From NCBI RefSeq assembly GCF_010389155.1, contig NC_057762.1, positions 37,384,055 through 37,448,054 of the forward strand: 64,000 nucleotides of DNA. Direction: 5' to 3'. The notes below the pieces were generated by a model. It was not told the DNA's origin. It did no database searches and was given only the letters and a program-made list of their open reading frames with translations. Every line of letters starts with the position of its first letter. Position 1 is the stretch's first letter. Source of the stretch: Erigeron canadensis. Its lineage: Eukaryota; Streptophyta; Magnoliopsida; Asterales; Asteraceae. Below, piece by piece: positions 35,658 to 49,062 of this stretch. The position numbers and the translations under genes were made by a program.

Positions 35658-38030
35658 TGTAACAAATGTGGTTCTTGACTCTTAGACTATGTGTATTTTT
35701 GACTAAGTATTAGTTAATCAATATATGTTCTAGTGCAATTTAAGGTTCAATTGAGTGCAATGTGTTCATATGGGCCAATTTATTGTTCAAGTTGAGAATT
35801 ATGTGCTAGTTGAGATCATTAATAGGTGCTAATCGATTTTTCACTTAGATGACATTCAAGTTAACTAGTAAAATGTAAATGGATCCTACCCATGGGTTGT
35901 GCCCAACCCATGACCCACCCAAGTTAACCCAACCCTATCCCTTTTTCCCCATCCATTTCCCCATCTTTTTCTCTTTCTTATTTACTTACAAATCACACAC
36001 ACTCAAGCTCTCAATCTCTCTCTAATTTAATTCACAAATTTAATGGTATTCAAGTAGAAATCATAACAAAATCATCATCCTCATCATCATTCTAGCATCA
36101 TATCAAAAATTCAAGGTTTCAAGTGCAAGAAAAAGCTCCATTTAGGTCAAATTCGGGTTTGGTTGCTTGTGGAAGTTTTGGTAAGTGTTTTCTATCTCAA
36201 ACTCATCATTTCTAGTTATTAAACTTGTATTTCATCTAACTCTAAGCACTCTTGGTCTTTTTAACTTCAAAAATCAAAACTAGGGTTTCAAAGGGTTAAA
36301 AATTAGGTCAAAATCGTTTTCGGTTGAAAATGATGTTATGAAGTGAAATTCTTGAGTGGGTTATGTTCAAATGAGTTTATTTTGTGCAAAAACAAGTTCA
36401 AGAACTTCTCAAAACTAATTCTAAGCCAAAAACTAGGTTTTGGGTCAATTTTGTGTTCAAATGGGTCAAGAACGGTTTAAACATGTAAATGTGTTAAAGA
36501 ATTGGATTTGAATGATGAAACATGTTTAGTTATACTTAATGATGTTTATTTATGCTTTAAAATGAGTCTTGAAACCTCCTAAATCGATTTCAAGGTCAAG
36601 ATTTGAGTTTGGGTTGAGTTTTGTTCGTGTTTTGCTGATTTGGGACTGATCTGGGCAAAGGTGCGTCGTACCTCCTCAATGGTGCACCGCACCAATGTCC
36701 CGACCCACACTTCTGATCAAAAAATGCGTCGCACCTCCTTCTTGGTGCGTCGCACCTCTTCCTTGTACCAGTAAACTTACTTTTCGTTAAACGATCGTAA
36801 CTTTTAAACCGTGAGTCCAATCGAGTCATATGACCTATCGTTAGAATCGTATGAGAGCCTAGTTTCTTGTGGTAACATTCATTTGGGTCGAATCTTCCTT
36901 CATTTCTAAAAATGTTGATCCAAAGTGTCTTGTTCTTACTCGGGAAGATCATTGTAGCGTTAGTGGGTTTGCGACTCGACTTGAATCAACTAGACTAACT
37001 TGTCCTAGGGTTTAGAGGTGACATTGATGACATTATGTTATACATTGATAGGTCGGGAACTTTTGGTGAACAATTGAAGTTGTAGCTCATTCTAAACTTA
37101 ACATTTGCAAGGCAAATGTGAGTTTTCGTAGTTTCCCTTACTCCCTTGAGAGTCGGACTGAAAATGTACTTTGTTCATTGATGACATTTGTGATTTACAT
37201 GTTGTGTGATGAATTTGTTGACGTGCAAGTAGGTGTTTCATTGTATGGTTATTGTATGTGTATGTTGAGATGTTTTTAGGATAGTTGGGTATATATGGAA
37301 GACGTTAATGCCTTTGAAAGGTTGGAGATGTGGTGAGAAGGTTGTGGGTGACCCTATATATAAACATCAAAGGCCTTTCAAAAGTAGTAACGTACAAAGT
37401 ATATACACAAGGTGTTGATTTTGTGTAGACAATGACGATCAAGTTACGTGCAATGAGCATAATGGAGTGCATGATGACATTTCAAACGGGTACTTTTAGT
37501 ACTTGATGACATTATACGGGTACGATATGTACTTGATGACATTTTACAGGTACTTTTAGTACTTGATGACAATTGTTAATGATATGTGGACGTTGAGGGA
37601 CATTGAGTACAAGTGTGCAAATCTTAGATCATGTTTGATGCTAATTATGTATTGGATTACATTGATATGTGTTCTTGTTCATTCTTCCCTACGAACTCAC
37701 CAACCTAGTGTTGACATTGTTTAGTACACTTTTCAGGTAATCAAGAGAATCCTAGAGCTTGATGTGCTTTTGCTAGATGATGGACTTGACCATGGATCCG
37801 TGATTCATTACCCGTTGATGGGATTTGCTTAGGATCATGAGTCATCTTTTGAATGTTATTTTTGTAAACTTTTGATGGTTGAATCATGAATGCTCCTTAT
37901 GCTTTTGTGACATTATAACTAAATTGTTGGGTTCACGGAATCCTTTTAATTTCATATAGTTTCGTTCTACGGTAACTCCATGTTGTGTCATGCTTTTCGA
38001 TTCATTTCGAGCCTAGCTCGGGGTGTTACA
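35658..38030 (-). mobile_element. 2.37 kb TG...CA element with 5-bp target duplication (LTR-like, non-coding)
   Basis: The plus strand starts TGTAACAAATG at 35658 and ends CTCGGGGTGTTACA at 38030. The outermost 7 bp are perfect inverted repeats (TGTAACA/TGTTACA), and TTTTA flanks both sides (35653-35657, 38031-38035). TG...CA ends with a 5-bp duplication are the hallmark of LTR-class integration, so a solo LTR or short non-autonomous retroelement is the best reading. Orientation is a guess based on the TGTAACACCCC start seen on the minus strand. No gag or pol reading frame is visible. About 3 copies of a 32-34-bp repeat (TACTTGATGACATT with GGGTAC) lie at 37480-37570. The ORF at 36596-36952 is not convincing. 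Confidence 0.75.
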
Positions 38031-38035
38031 TTTTA

Positions 38036-38865
38036 TGTTTTAGATTTTATTTTGTTTTATATCTTTAAATTGTTTATTTTTTATATCGTCAATTTATATA
38101 ACATTTATTGTCGTTTTAAAAATTATTTTATATAATATAATCGTTTGGTGTACCTTATTTACGGGCCCATTTTTGTTTTTTCGGCCGAGGTTTAATTATA
38201 AATCCTCGGAGACGGCCCTGTGGTCACATATAAATACTAGTATTAGTTATAAACTGATATGCTCATTTGTGAACGAAATTTGTTCACATATATATACATT
38301 CATATATGAATAAAAAATTATAATTTAGAAATTATAATTGTTTTTTAATTTAAATGATTTTTAGCAAACACGATGACACAGTTTAGCAAACATTAGCATA
38401 TATGTAACCAGCAACGCGATAACTATTAAGTAAACATTAGCATTTATCACGATGACACAATTTAGCAAACACCTTTTAGTCTTTATCTTATGTTAATGTT
38501 AATGCATGATTAAGTTTGATAAAACATAAAAGTAGTTAATAGTAACTGTATTTTCGGTTTACGTCTTAACTTTTATTACTCGTTTTTTGTTATATATGAC
38601 ATTATAAAAGCTATCATTTTATACCACTTAATATCATATATTGACTTTGATTTGGGCTATACAAACTTCATTATTTGATGGCTAGTTCTAGTTGTGTATT
38701 AATTGACAAATTATGTTGATGTCTTGAAATGTTTAAATTTGATTGTGAAGTAAATTTCGTACACATTTTTTTTTATGTCATGCTATAATTTAATTTTTAT
38801 TTACTTTTCATATATCTTTTTGTAAAGTTAGTTTCAATTCAAACGTGCTGCAGATAATTTTAACC
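38036..38865. other. intergenic, nothing recognised
   Basis: AT-rich. Small repeats of TTTAGCAAACA near 38380-38470 are the only structure seen. Confidence 0.55.
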
Positions 38866-39022
38866 AACTATTTGTTGGACCTCCAACCCTCTCCTCATTG
38901 AAAATACCTTGAGATGAAAAACCCAAGACTCGAACCCGAGACCTTGGGGATAACTCACCTCTAGGGCCCACATAGTGAATTTAGAAGATACCATTGGCCA
39001 ACCCACCTAAGCGGAGTTGGTT
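38866..39022 (-). repeat. tRNA-derived SINE-like sequence
   Basis: On the minus strand GGTTGGCCAATGG (box A-like, near 39003-38991) is followed about 55 bp on by GGGTTCGAGTCTTGGG (box B, 38937-38922), giving the internal pol III promoter of a plant SINE. No folded tRNA acceptor stem is evident, so it is not called a tRNA gene. Confidence 0.6.
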
Positions 39023-39668
39023 ACTTTTCATATATCTAACTAATTAAATCTAAACTATTGATACATGTTATAAAAAAAAGATAAAGGATGACGCCCTGTC
39101 CCTAGAACCAGATTGGATCCCCATCATCTCACCCCGTAAGAGTTATGATACCGATAAAATACATTCACTTAATTCCCACATGCTTTAATCATTTCCAAGG
39201 ATTGAACCCATCTAATGATGGATGGGTTTGATATGTTATACAAATTGAGTTGTTAAAATTGTTTGTTATTAGAAAAATAAATTAAGTGATGATGATCTTA
39301 GTATAGATAAATATCAACTTAATTATTAATTAGTATCACTTATAAGTTTGCCAAAATGCATGACCAGGTCGGTCAGATGAATAGAATAATATGAACATAA
39401 CAATATAGAACGTGATGTATGATACCTAAACAAATGAAATTCATGCTATTGTGCTTAAATATTACTTTACAATTAGTTGGTAACAGAATATAAAAAAAAT
39501 GACTCTATATATATTAATTTAAATTTTGATAATATAATGCCCGACTTGACATGCTTGTAAAAAGATATGAAATTTAATTGCCTGTTCAATACCTACTATT
39601 AGATATAATATAAACATATTGATGAATTAAAATCTAAGCCTAGCGCGCTATGTGGAGTAGGATATGAT
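39023..39668. other. upstream intergenic stretch
   Basis: Non-coding AT-rich sequence upstream of the Cys-rich protein gene. Nothing specific recognised. Confidence 0.55.
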
Positions 39669-39678
39669 TATATATAAG
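39669..39678 (+). promoter_or_regulatory. TATA box of the Cys-rich protein gene
   Basis: TATATATAAG lies about 90 bp upstream of the ATG at 39767, a normal distance for a plant TATA box. Confidence 0.5.
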
Positions 39679-39766
39679 CATAACATATGCTAAGTCACTA
39701 GTACTATTTGGTAAAACACATATCTCCTCTTAAGTGTATGTGTGTTGCTTAAGAGAAAATATAATT

Positions 39767-41249
39767 ATGGCTGCTTCTTCCATATTTTCACTTACTATGT
39801 TACTACTTGTTCTTGTAATGATCCAATCTTCCATGGCTAGCCTAGACTTCAATTTAGCACCTACTTTCTCTCCTCTCTTTGGTAAGTAATTATTATGTCC
39901 TTCCATATGGTCTAATTAATTTTGAAGAGTCATTTTTGCACATAAGAGATTTCAGGTTTGGATCTTACCTAGACTGTTTGGAAACGTCCATACATGGGCA
40001 AAGCCCGGTTAGACGCTACAATAGTGAGCCAAAAATGGCTCGCCATCTTGGGATAATTAATCTTTGACAAATGGCCGGAAAATCTTAGAAAAAAAAGTTA
40101 TTTATATAAACTTTTATATATCATATCCTAGCTATATGAGCTAGCTAGGGTGACATTAATACTTTATGTTGTATGATATATATTGATAACAACTTGTACA
40201 TGTATTGTATAGATAACAACCGTAAGCTATGTGAAGAAGTCAATTGTGGAAAAGGGAACTGCTCAATTGATGTTACTAAGCCATTTAGTTTTGTTTGCAA
40301 GTGTGATCCTGGATGGCGACGCACTCGCCCTGATGATCATGATGATGATGATCATGATGAAGATGATCTTCAGTTCCTTCCTTGCGTTATTCCCAACTGT
40401 ACACAACATCACTTTTCATAGTTAAAAGTGTTATATGTCATAAAAATTAAAGTGTTTGTTACTTATGTATTTACTAGCAGCCATTTTTGATACTAATTAA
40501 AGATCGATAACCTTTTGATGTAAGCTGTTGCTCTCGATCTCTCTCTCTATATATTGCAGGTTCTCTTGACTATACATGCATGCCGGCTCCTCCTCCGACT
40601 CCTCCAGTCCCTAATAATATTTCTGCCTTTGATCGTAATTTCTCTAATTCTTTTTTTTTATAAGCCTGAGAGATATATAAGATGAATTATATAACTAATT
40701 ATATATTGGGGTGTTCTAACATTAGGTTTATATGGTCTTATAATTTTTAGCTTGTTACTGGACATACTGTGGAGAAGGGACATGCAACATGAATCATACG
40801 TATAAGCATACATGCGACTGCAAGCCCGGATACACCAATCTCATGAACATTTCCCATTTTCCGTGCTTCAGCAGCTGTACGATTATTGATATCCTTTGTC
40901 GTAGAATATATAATATCCTAGTTAGACCTTATGATATATAAGAGTTTAAATTTCGATGCAGGTGCTATTGGTAGCGATTGCAGTAGACTTGGAGTACGAT
41001 TATTAGACGCAAACGCAACATCTCCTTCTGGTGATAGTAATCAAGGTTTGGCTAATACTTGTTGAGCATGAAATTGAAAAACTTCAATGTGAAATGTACA
41101 AAATCAAATTAAAAGTCGTCCAATCTGTCGACTTTGACTCTGACTTTTTGTTGTTGACTTTTGGTTTCATAGGTAACAAATTTCTTCATGGAGGCTTCTA
41201 TTGGATTGGAATCACAGTCATGACTGTGACCATGGCTTTATGGAAATAG
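39767..41249 (+). CDS. secreted Cys-rich EGF-like, probably GPI-anchored protein, 220 aa
   Basis: Exons 39767-39881, 40213-40398, 40560-40634, 40751-40876, 40962-41045, 41173-41249; all five introns are phase 1. Residues 1-24 form a signal peptide. Two modules share one Cys spacing, C-x4-C-x4-C-x(9-11)-C-x-C-x(14-26)-C-x(3-4)-C-x5-C, at 45-107 and 127-174, resembling EGF-like folds with the CxC...GW/GY signature. Between them is a Pro-rich linker (APPPTPPVP). The first module carries an acidic Asp/His insert (79-90). The C terminus is hydrophobic (about 199-220, GGFYWIGITVMTVTMALW) after a small polar region, as for GPI attachment. It resembles plant proteins loosely annotated neurogenic locus notch-like; I do not know a function. 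Without splicing, exon 2 would read into a stop at 40421. Confidence 0.82.
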
Positions 41250-42154
41250 GACACACATATATATGCTTGGGTTGATTGTTTTGTTAAGAGGTCTAGCTTG
41301 TTGAGTTGTCATTGATGTTTTGATTGACATATTATATGTATTGATGATTGTTTGTGTATAAAATAAGATCATTACCTAGTAGAAATGAAGAATTATATTT
41401 GTAGATTGTATATATACATGCATAGACAATTGATACACACTAATTGATACAATCATATAGAATAATTTTTTTTTTCTTCCAAAAATCATAAAGTTCAGAA
41501 AAATAATATAAAAACGCGTGAACTTCAGTTAGTTGTGCTTAACTTTTGATCCTAAATTTCTGAAATTAACCTATAATTATTAATGTTCATTGATACAACA
41601 ATGTGATTACATTGTGTTGTATTTTGAAATTTTGATCTTATATGTTTGTGGTAGGGGGCCACAAAGAGAATGATGATATTATGCACCAATGAAACTTTGA
41701 TCTAGAGTTCAAATGTCAAATATATTGACTTCAATAGATTCATCTATGATCTCTATGAAATATTACAACTTTTAAAAAAAATGTAAACTTTCTTAATATA
41801 TTTTTTGATCATAAAATTTCAAACTCTATAGAATAGATATGATATATGAATATAGATGTTTAAACCTCACTTCCAAAAGAACAGATACTGTATTATATAA
41901 TTTGAGATGAGTTCTTTAAACTTAGAAAGTACTGACCAAATTTGTACGTAAATGGTACATTCACTTTTGATCTCAAAACTATATCAACAATTCCGACTAC
42001 ATACAAAAAAACACATGACCAAATAATTTGTGTTCGACATTAATGTTACAACTAAATCTACAAGAAGACTAAAACGTAAGACCTATTCTATAATACATGC
42101 ATGTGTGGTTTGTATTATTGTATATATATGCATATAATCTTTCTAATTCTACGA
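41250..42154. other. convergent intergenic region
   Basis: Separates the 3' ends of the Cys-rich gene (+) and SECA2 (-). AT-rich, presumably both 3' untranslated regions, with no other feature. Confidence 0.6.
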
Positions 42155-45100
42155 TCATCGTGCATATACTTCTTCAGACTCCATTGAAGATGACCAGTGC
42201 CTCACAAGCGATTCCACTGTCAACCTTCGTGTTGCACTAAGCATCGAAATGAAAAACCGACAACCATCAATTTTGTATTCTTCTAATGGGTCCCTGTGCC
42301 CAAAACTCCTCACATTCACCTGCAAATTACTCATAACTTATACTTAAAACATATGTCCTATGCAAAGAAATAATGAAGGGAACAGCAACATCAAATATAG
42401 ACCAATAGTTGTAATGATAACCATTTATCTGTTATTAAACCAATGAGGAAAATTGAGGAAATTGACAAATTAAAATGTTTAAACTCTGCTTTAGCAAGTG
42501 CAAAGGTTATTTTACAACTAAGTGAGAAATCTGATGGTCCAAAAAACTTCTTTTCATATTTTTAACGAGCACAAATTTACTTTGGGAGAAATAACTATTT
42601 CAGAGACTTGCTTTTTTCACTGGAAAATGAAAATATTGCAATTAATAATCTATCATAGTAGCCTACCGCAGAATTTAATCGATTCATGTTCACAAGATGA
42701 TCCCTCCAGAAACAATCCAGGGACTTCACAAGAACCGCTCTCTGGATTCAAGGTTAAAATATATTATGAAAAGAACACAGAAGAAAAACTGACAAGCTAT
42801 AATGGTAGCTTTAGAGAAAAAACTACCTCAACTTCTTTCACATATTCTTCAGCATAACCAGACTCTTCAATTATGTTCATATATGAAGTAATTAATAGAT
42901 CACCAAGGTACTTGCGCAGAAGATTGGCAGTAACTCGATATCTTCCCTCTCTGCAGTTGACATCTCAAGTAAAAACCTTTAATGCTCAAATGAAAAGGAA
43001 ACCTAAATTATCAAAAATGAATATTCTACGCACTTGAGTGAATCGTCTGAGCATATGGCTAGCCAGCGCTTCAGTGAAGAAGTTTTTTTACGTATACCTC
43101 TGAAGGCATTAGGAGGTTGAGGTAAATTTGAAAACCTGAAGTCATTAATATCTACATCACTCATTTCATGAACATTGGCAAGTGATTGCACTAAGGATTC
43201 CACGGTAATTCCCATACACGAATCTGGAGAAAGAGCACATATGATTTATTCTAAAATATGAAACAAAATTTCCAAACTAAGATCGCCAAGTTTAGATAAG
43301 ACTAAAATTAGGCCTCACCATCTAAAATCTTCCCAGAAATAGCAATAAACTCCTTTAATAGTTTGTCTAAGTTCCAGCTTTTTGGATGCTGTGTAGATTA
43401 CAGAGATTAGAAATATACAACTAGTCAGAATTTGAATTTAGGTAAAGAGATTCAGTACCTTTAATGGATTAACATTTGCCAGAACAATTTCATCTACAAC
43501 TGCTTGCATGTACCTAACAAACATTACTAGCACAGTCAGCATGCATGCAATTACGAGCTTGAAAAAAAATTCCAAATTATTTTGAGTTCCATTCATTTTG
43601 ATTTTGAATATGCCGAAAATAGTGATCTAATCTGTTACATCAGATGTTCACTATAAAATCTACCATTTTTTATCCCAAAAAATGGATGGCAGGGATTTCA
43701 ATGCATCCAGAAGATGGCTTAAATTATAAGAGGTATGATGGGAACTCACTGGAAAATGTGATGTGAGCAACTCTCAAAATCGCCAGTTAAAATTAACTGT
43801 CGGAGATCATAAACATGTTTCCTTTGCACCTGTAACCAGAATATCATGTATTCAGTAGTGCCAACAACAAGAATGCTAAATTATGCACTGGAAAACTGAA
43901 AAAGAATACATATTTAAAGAGATAATCTGGCACTTCAAACAGCATAAGTGTATAACTACATTTCCTTCATCTATACAAGCTATATTTTCCAGCTCAACAC
44001 TCTAATAGCAACTCAACATAAATAACCATAGGTAATCGAACAATAAAAAGATTTTATGGAAAGAAACAGCAATTATCACTGAGAACCCTAGTTCAAAGTA
44101 GAGGCAAAATGAATACAAGTGACATGATGATGTATGCTGACAAGTAGGTACCTCTAACACCTCGTCAAACTCTACAAGGCTCTTTCTTATGTTAAAAAAA
44201 TACTTTTCAGCCGAAACTTGGAGAGACAGAAGCTGAAATTTTTTAGTAATATCAAACAAGTTAGAAGATTATACAATACATGTTAATATGAATCACTCTT
44301 TCTAGTTTAAACAGCAAAATCACACCTGACGAACAATTGAGTCACCTTCAATTGGGATATCCTCATCATTTGAAATCCTTGAGATGAGTTTCACAGCCCA
44401 CTCAGTGTCAAAGTTGAACTTTTGAAACATTTCATCCTGCAAACTGTAACATTGATTGGTTAAAGTTACCTACATTGTTTTGATGGAAGTCAATAAGGAA
44501 AAGAAAGAGAAAAAAAAAAAGTTGAAGAAAATACAACTTGCACAGACATTCAGGATGAAGGACTTATTCAACTACTTGATTTGCACTTGCAGCTTTGATA
44601 AGTTTACAGAATAACTTACCTGACCATGAACCGTGTTGAGCCTGGATCTCCTTGCCTTCCTGCTCTTCCACGAAGCTTTGTGAAGCACAAAAAATATAAA
44701 GTGGTTACCTACTTTCTGATTCTATATGTAAGAATGAAAGTCAAATAACCTGAAATATTCTGGTAGGTATACCTGATTATCGATTCTACGGGACTCATGC
44801 AAAGATGTGCCAATCACATGGAGCCCACCAAGTCGTTTCACTTCCAATCCTTCATTGACACAGTGAATTTCACAGTCCTTTAACACTGACAAATAGGCAA
44901 GTGCAATGCAAGGACCAAGAGGGTACATCTCTGCTTGTTCCTCTACAAGTCTTTCCAGCTCATCCAAACCCACTGACTGACTCATCTCAATTGACTCCAA
45001 AATAATAGATTTTGCTTTCTCATATGTCCAACTCTTATTCTCACTTTTGGATACATATTTAGCTGCAAAATATATTTAAAAAAATCCAGTCAAATAGTCC

Positions 45101-48100
45101 TACTAACATTAACATGTACGTACAACGAGGGGTTTAAAGGTCACCAACCCATCAGAGCCGTCTTAGCTAGCAAAGCTAATGCTGATGGTCCAATTTTCAT
45201 TTTGGATAATACCTACACCACAGGGAGATGATAAGAAACTGAATACTACGGTACAGTAATAATATTTTATTAAACTACCTTTTGTGACTTTGGCTCGTCA
45301 ACCTCAACATCAGGATTTTCATTACTCATATGCATAAGTATGCTGTCCTCTATAACTTCTTGTGCAAGCATCTGATATAAACAACATACTTCACGTCTTC
45401 ACCACATTCTTTTCTGCCTTAAATTTACTCCATCTACAAGAATACAAGATATTATACGAGCTAACACACCTTTGGATTACCTCCCAATATGATGTCAGTA
45501 CCCCTTCCAGCCATATTTGTAGATATTGTGATTGCATATTTTCGTCCAGCTTGGGCGACAGTTTGAGCCTCTCTGGCAGCATACTATAACAATAATTAAT
45601 GAGCTCCAATGTTCACTTTAAATTTTATAAAAGAACATGAATATATCCTCAGAACCATAATCAATCTTATTGGAAGTAAAAATTCCACAGTATTGCTGCA
45701 TTAAAAAATTAACCTTTGGTCGTGCATTGAGGACATTGTGAGGGATCATGCTTTGCCTAAGAAGAGCAGACAAATATTCTGAATTCTCGACACTGCACCA
45801 AAAAGCAAAAAGTAGTATAACATGATAGACATGTTCAGATCACCATGAATCATATATGACGAACAAATTTAAGAGAGAAGACTGTTGTAATACCTAGTAG
45901 TTCCTACTAAAACAGGACGACCAACTCTGAACATACTTACAACTTCTTCACGTACAAATTCCCATTTACCGCGCGCAGTCTATGTAATTACAAAAATTTA
46001 AAGCATGGTTAACGAATATAATTATATAACTTATTTACATAGAATAATGGTGGAATGGTCAATGGCACTTAATGTCTTACTGCAAAAGCTTGGATAGGCA
46101 AATCGTTACGAATGTTTGGCATATTTGTGGGCACTTCAATAACAGGCATCTGGAACATTTTCAAGAACTCCTTCTCCTATAACAGTGTAACAAAAAATGT
46201 TGACCTAACAAATCAAGTGAAGACAGCAAGTAATTGACACACAGGGTTTAAAGTCTAAGTAAAATAATAGAATGTCAATACTTCAGTTTTTGCTGTTCCT
46301 GTCATCCCCGAGAGCTTTGGATAAAGTTTAAACAAAGATTGGTATGTGATTTGCGCCACTACAACCGAATCCGCCTAAGAAGTCCAGAAAGGAAAATTTT
46401 AATAACTCTAAAGAGCTGTCAAGAAGAATGGTGAGATGCCATGCCAAATGACAATCTATCAATCATAATCAGATACCTGGATTTGTAGACCTTCTTTGGC
46501 CTCTACAGCTTGGTGAATGCCCTCTGACCATCGCCGTTTTTCTTCCACTCTTCCCGTCAACTTCAAAATAATTAAGCGGATTTTATTAAGAAGGGTAATA
46601 TGGTAGTTTAAACCATGTTATTGTGCTATGGCTAATAAACATAACTGAAAATCCCCAAATAAGACCAATAAACTAGTTACCACATGAAGATGTGTTCATT
46701 ACCTCGTTTATAATAAGAGCTTTCCCGTTTTTAACAATGTATTGAACATCTTGGCGATAGAACTCCTTGGCTTTTAGAGCATTCATGACAAATCTACGAT
46801 ATTTAGATAAAACCAAGCTGAATTTGAATGACGGGCTAGCTAGCTATCAGATGAAATCATAAAATAAATAATTCAGTCTACCTGGCCCAAGGGTCATTCT
46901 CATCCCATAGATCTTTTGTTTCCAGTGCCATCTCAGCTAAATTAATTCCTTCTTCAGTCAGCTCCACTGAATTATCCTTAAGCTCTATATTGTAATGCTA
47001 TGAATGAAAGGAAATAAAGAACAGTAAGGCACAGTGGATATTAAAAGAAAGGAATACACACAAAAAGAAAGAGCAGGAAAGTAGAGTACGAGGCCACGAA
47101 TGAGAAGCTCAGCTACTTTGGCAGCAACCGGATAACGTGCAGCATCTTTACTAGCCTAAGCCGAAAAGAAAGCTTTAGATTTATTAAGATACTACTTTCG
47201 TCTGGAACATAAATATGCTTTCATCTTCCCTTAAAGTACAAAAAAATATACCTCGCCACTTATCAGCAATGGGTTTCTCCCCTCATCGATTAGGACGGAA
47301 TCAACTTCATCAACTATTGCAAAATGAAACGGTTTTGGCCTGATAAACATTGTGCTTTTACTTCCAGGGAAACTTAAAATCAAATCATATATGCATTGTG
47401 CGTATAAGTATGATAATACCATCTCATAACCAGTTGGCCACTACTTCCAGCAAGATTGTCTCTTAGATAGTCAAAACCAAGTTCCTAGCACAATCATACT
47501 TACCACCGTAAGAACATAATGTGCTGAAAACTCTAGCTAAAAAAACTTAAGAGGGACTCACAGAATTATTGGTGTATGTAATATCACATCTGTAGTTGGA
47601 CCTCCTTTCCTCAGATTTCATCCCTCTCTATATGTAGTGATAATACACAAGAAGTAAAAAGGAAATTCTAAGTTATATATATTATCAGATACGGATTCAT
47701 GGTCTAATAACATACTTGAATAAGACCAACAGAGAGACCTAAGAAGCGATGAACACGTCCCATCCACTCGGCATCACGTTGAGCAAGATAATCATTGACG
47801 GTCACCACTGTAAATCAATAAACTTATACCAATCAAATCATATTCTTTTGCAGTATCAGACAGCTTACACTGTAAATTTCCATGAAACTAGCTTCCACAC
47901 AATAATTTGACAGAACTAAGGTACACGAAGAGGTCAACTAACTTGTATGAACAACCATCGAAATTAACCATACCATGAACACCCTCGCCAGTCAAGGCAT
48001 TAAGATATGCAGCCAACGTCGAAACCAATGTTTTCCCCTCTCCAGTTTTCATCTCAGCAATAGACCCGTCATTAAGCACAGCACCACCAATAATCTAGCA

Positions 48101-49001
48101 ATAGCAAACACCAAACTTTAATCAATTCCTTAAATGGAATCCAACACATAAAAACGTATAAATAAGTAAATTAACTTAATTTAGTTTGGTTAAAGTTCTC
48201 ATACAACAATGACAACAACAAACATACACACAAAGAGAGAAACCTGGACATCAAAATGGCGCATGCCAAGTTTCCTCTTAGCAGCTTCACGAACAACAGC
48301 AAACGCTTCTGTAGTATAATCCTAACTTCAGTAAATATATTTATATAATCATTATATACAAAAAGACACAAACTTTAATGCCATGAACATAAAATAAACC
48401 ATCTAACAACCAGCTTGAATATCAGCAAGTGTCTCTCCACTTCCCAACCGCCTTCGAAACTCAGCAGTTTTTGCAGTTAGCTGATTGACCATTAACAAAT
48501 AAGTCAAGATTCTAAACAACATCACAAACATCATAAAATGCAAACAAAAAAAAAAGTCTTCTTTTTTAAGCACTAAAACCTGTTGATCAGAAAGTTTTTG
48601 AATTCGATTTTCGAACGAATTAACGAAATCCACAAGGCGATAATAATCTCGAACAACCCAATAATTCAAGCTAGTGAAATCACTCCATGTTTTAGTAACT
48701 CTGCCAATATTCTCCTGAAGAAAAAGAAAAAAGCAAGACATTTTATCAAACAGTTGGTGGGCATAAGAAAAAATGTAATCTTTTAGAATATATAGAAAAA
48801 ACCAAATGAATAGGCTGTTACTTTCAGAGATGCCTTTGGAATTGGTGTCTTTAGAGTGAAACGACGTCGTTGGGTGTTGAAAGAAAGAAGTGGGAAAGAA
48901 GTTGTGCGGAGTTTACAGTTTGAAGGAGATGAGGGGTGGTGGGGGTTAGTGGGTTTGGTGAAAAAAGAGGGGGTTGTGAGTGTGGAAGAGAAAGACGCCA
49001 T
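42155..49001 (-). CDS. SECA2: chloroplast SecA2 preprotein translocase ATPase, 1030 aa, 30 exons
   Basis: ATP-driven motor of the second plastid Sec system, which works with SCY2 in the inner envelope. Exons (minus): 49001-48822, 48714-48580, 48480-48411, 48308-48244, 48094-47974, 47807-47716, 47627-47562, 47484-47420, 47339-47252, 47155-47090, 46997-46882, 46793-46703, 46560-46477, 46374-46282, 46176-46081, 45979-45894, 45792-45714, 45583-45470, 45371-45279, 45212-45149, 45062-44773, 44675-44620, 44443-44326, 44232-44152, 43829-43750, 43513-43459, 43388-43319, 43223-43034, 42950-42827, 42319-42155. Features: Ser/Thr-rich transit peptide (1-60), Walker A GEGKT (168-172), DEVD (275-278), [11 protein letters not shown] (556-566) and [11 protein letters not shown] (720-730). 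The divergence from SecA1 ([37 protein letters not shown]) points to SECA2. The start at 49001 is chosen because a TATTTATA motif lies about 50-60 bp upstream; an upstream in-frame Met at 49106 would precede it. Confidence 0.94.
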
Positions 49002-49044
49002 TGTCGGTGTGGAGGCTGCACTCTGAGCTGAGTGTAAGCCTTGT

Positions 49045-49062
49045 GTGTATGTATAAATATAT
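49045..49062 (-). promoter_or_regulatory. SECA2 TATA-like element
   Basis: The minus strand reads ATATATTTATAC here, 45-60 bp before the chosen ATG at 49001. This supports the downstream Met. Confidence 0.4.

Noticed and set aside
36596..36952. 118-aa minus-strand ORF
   Set aside because: It lies inside the TG...CA element, overlaps a local repeat of GGTGCGTCGCACC type, and has no recognisable domain.
38866..39022. tRNA gene
   Set aside because: Box A and box B are present but no acceptor stem or cloverleaf can be formed by eye; a SINE fits better. The same reasoning applies to 49366-49530 and 10870-10970.
40231..40425. Alternative 64-aa ORF (Met-rich) over the Cys-rich gene
   Set aside because: It is the shifted frame of the GATGATCATGATGATG tract of exon 2.
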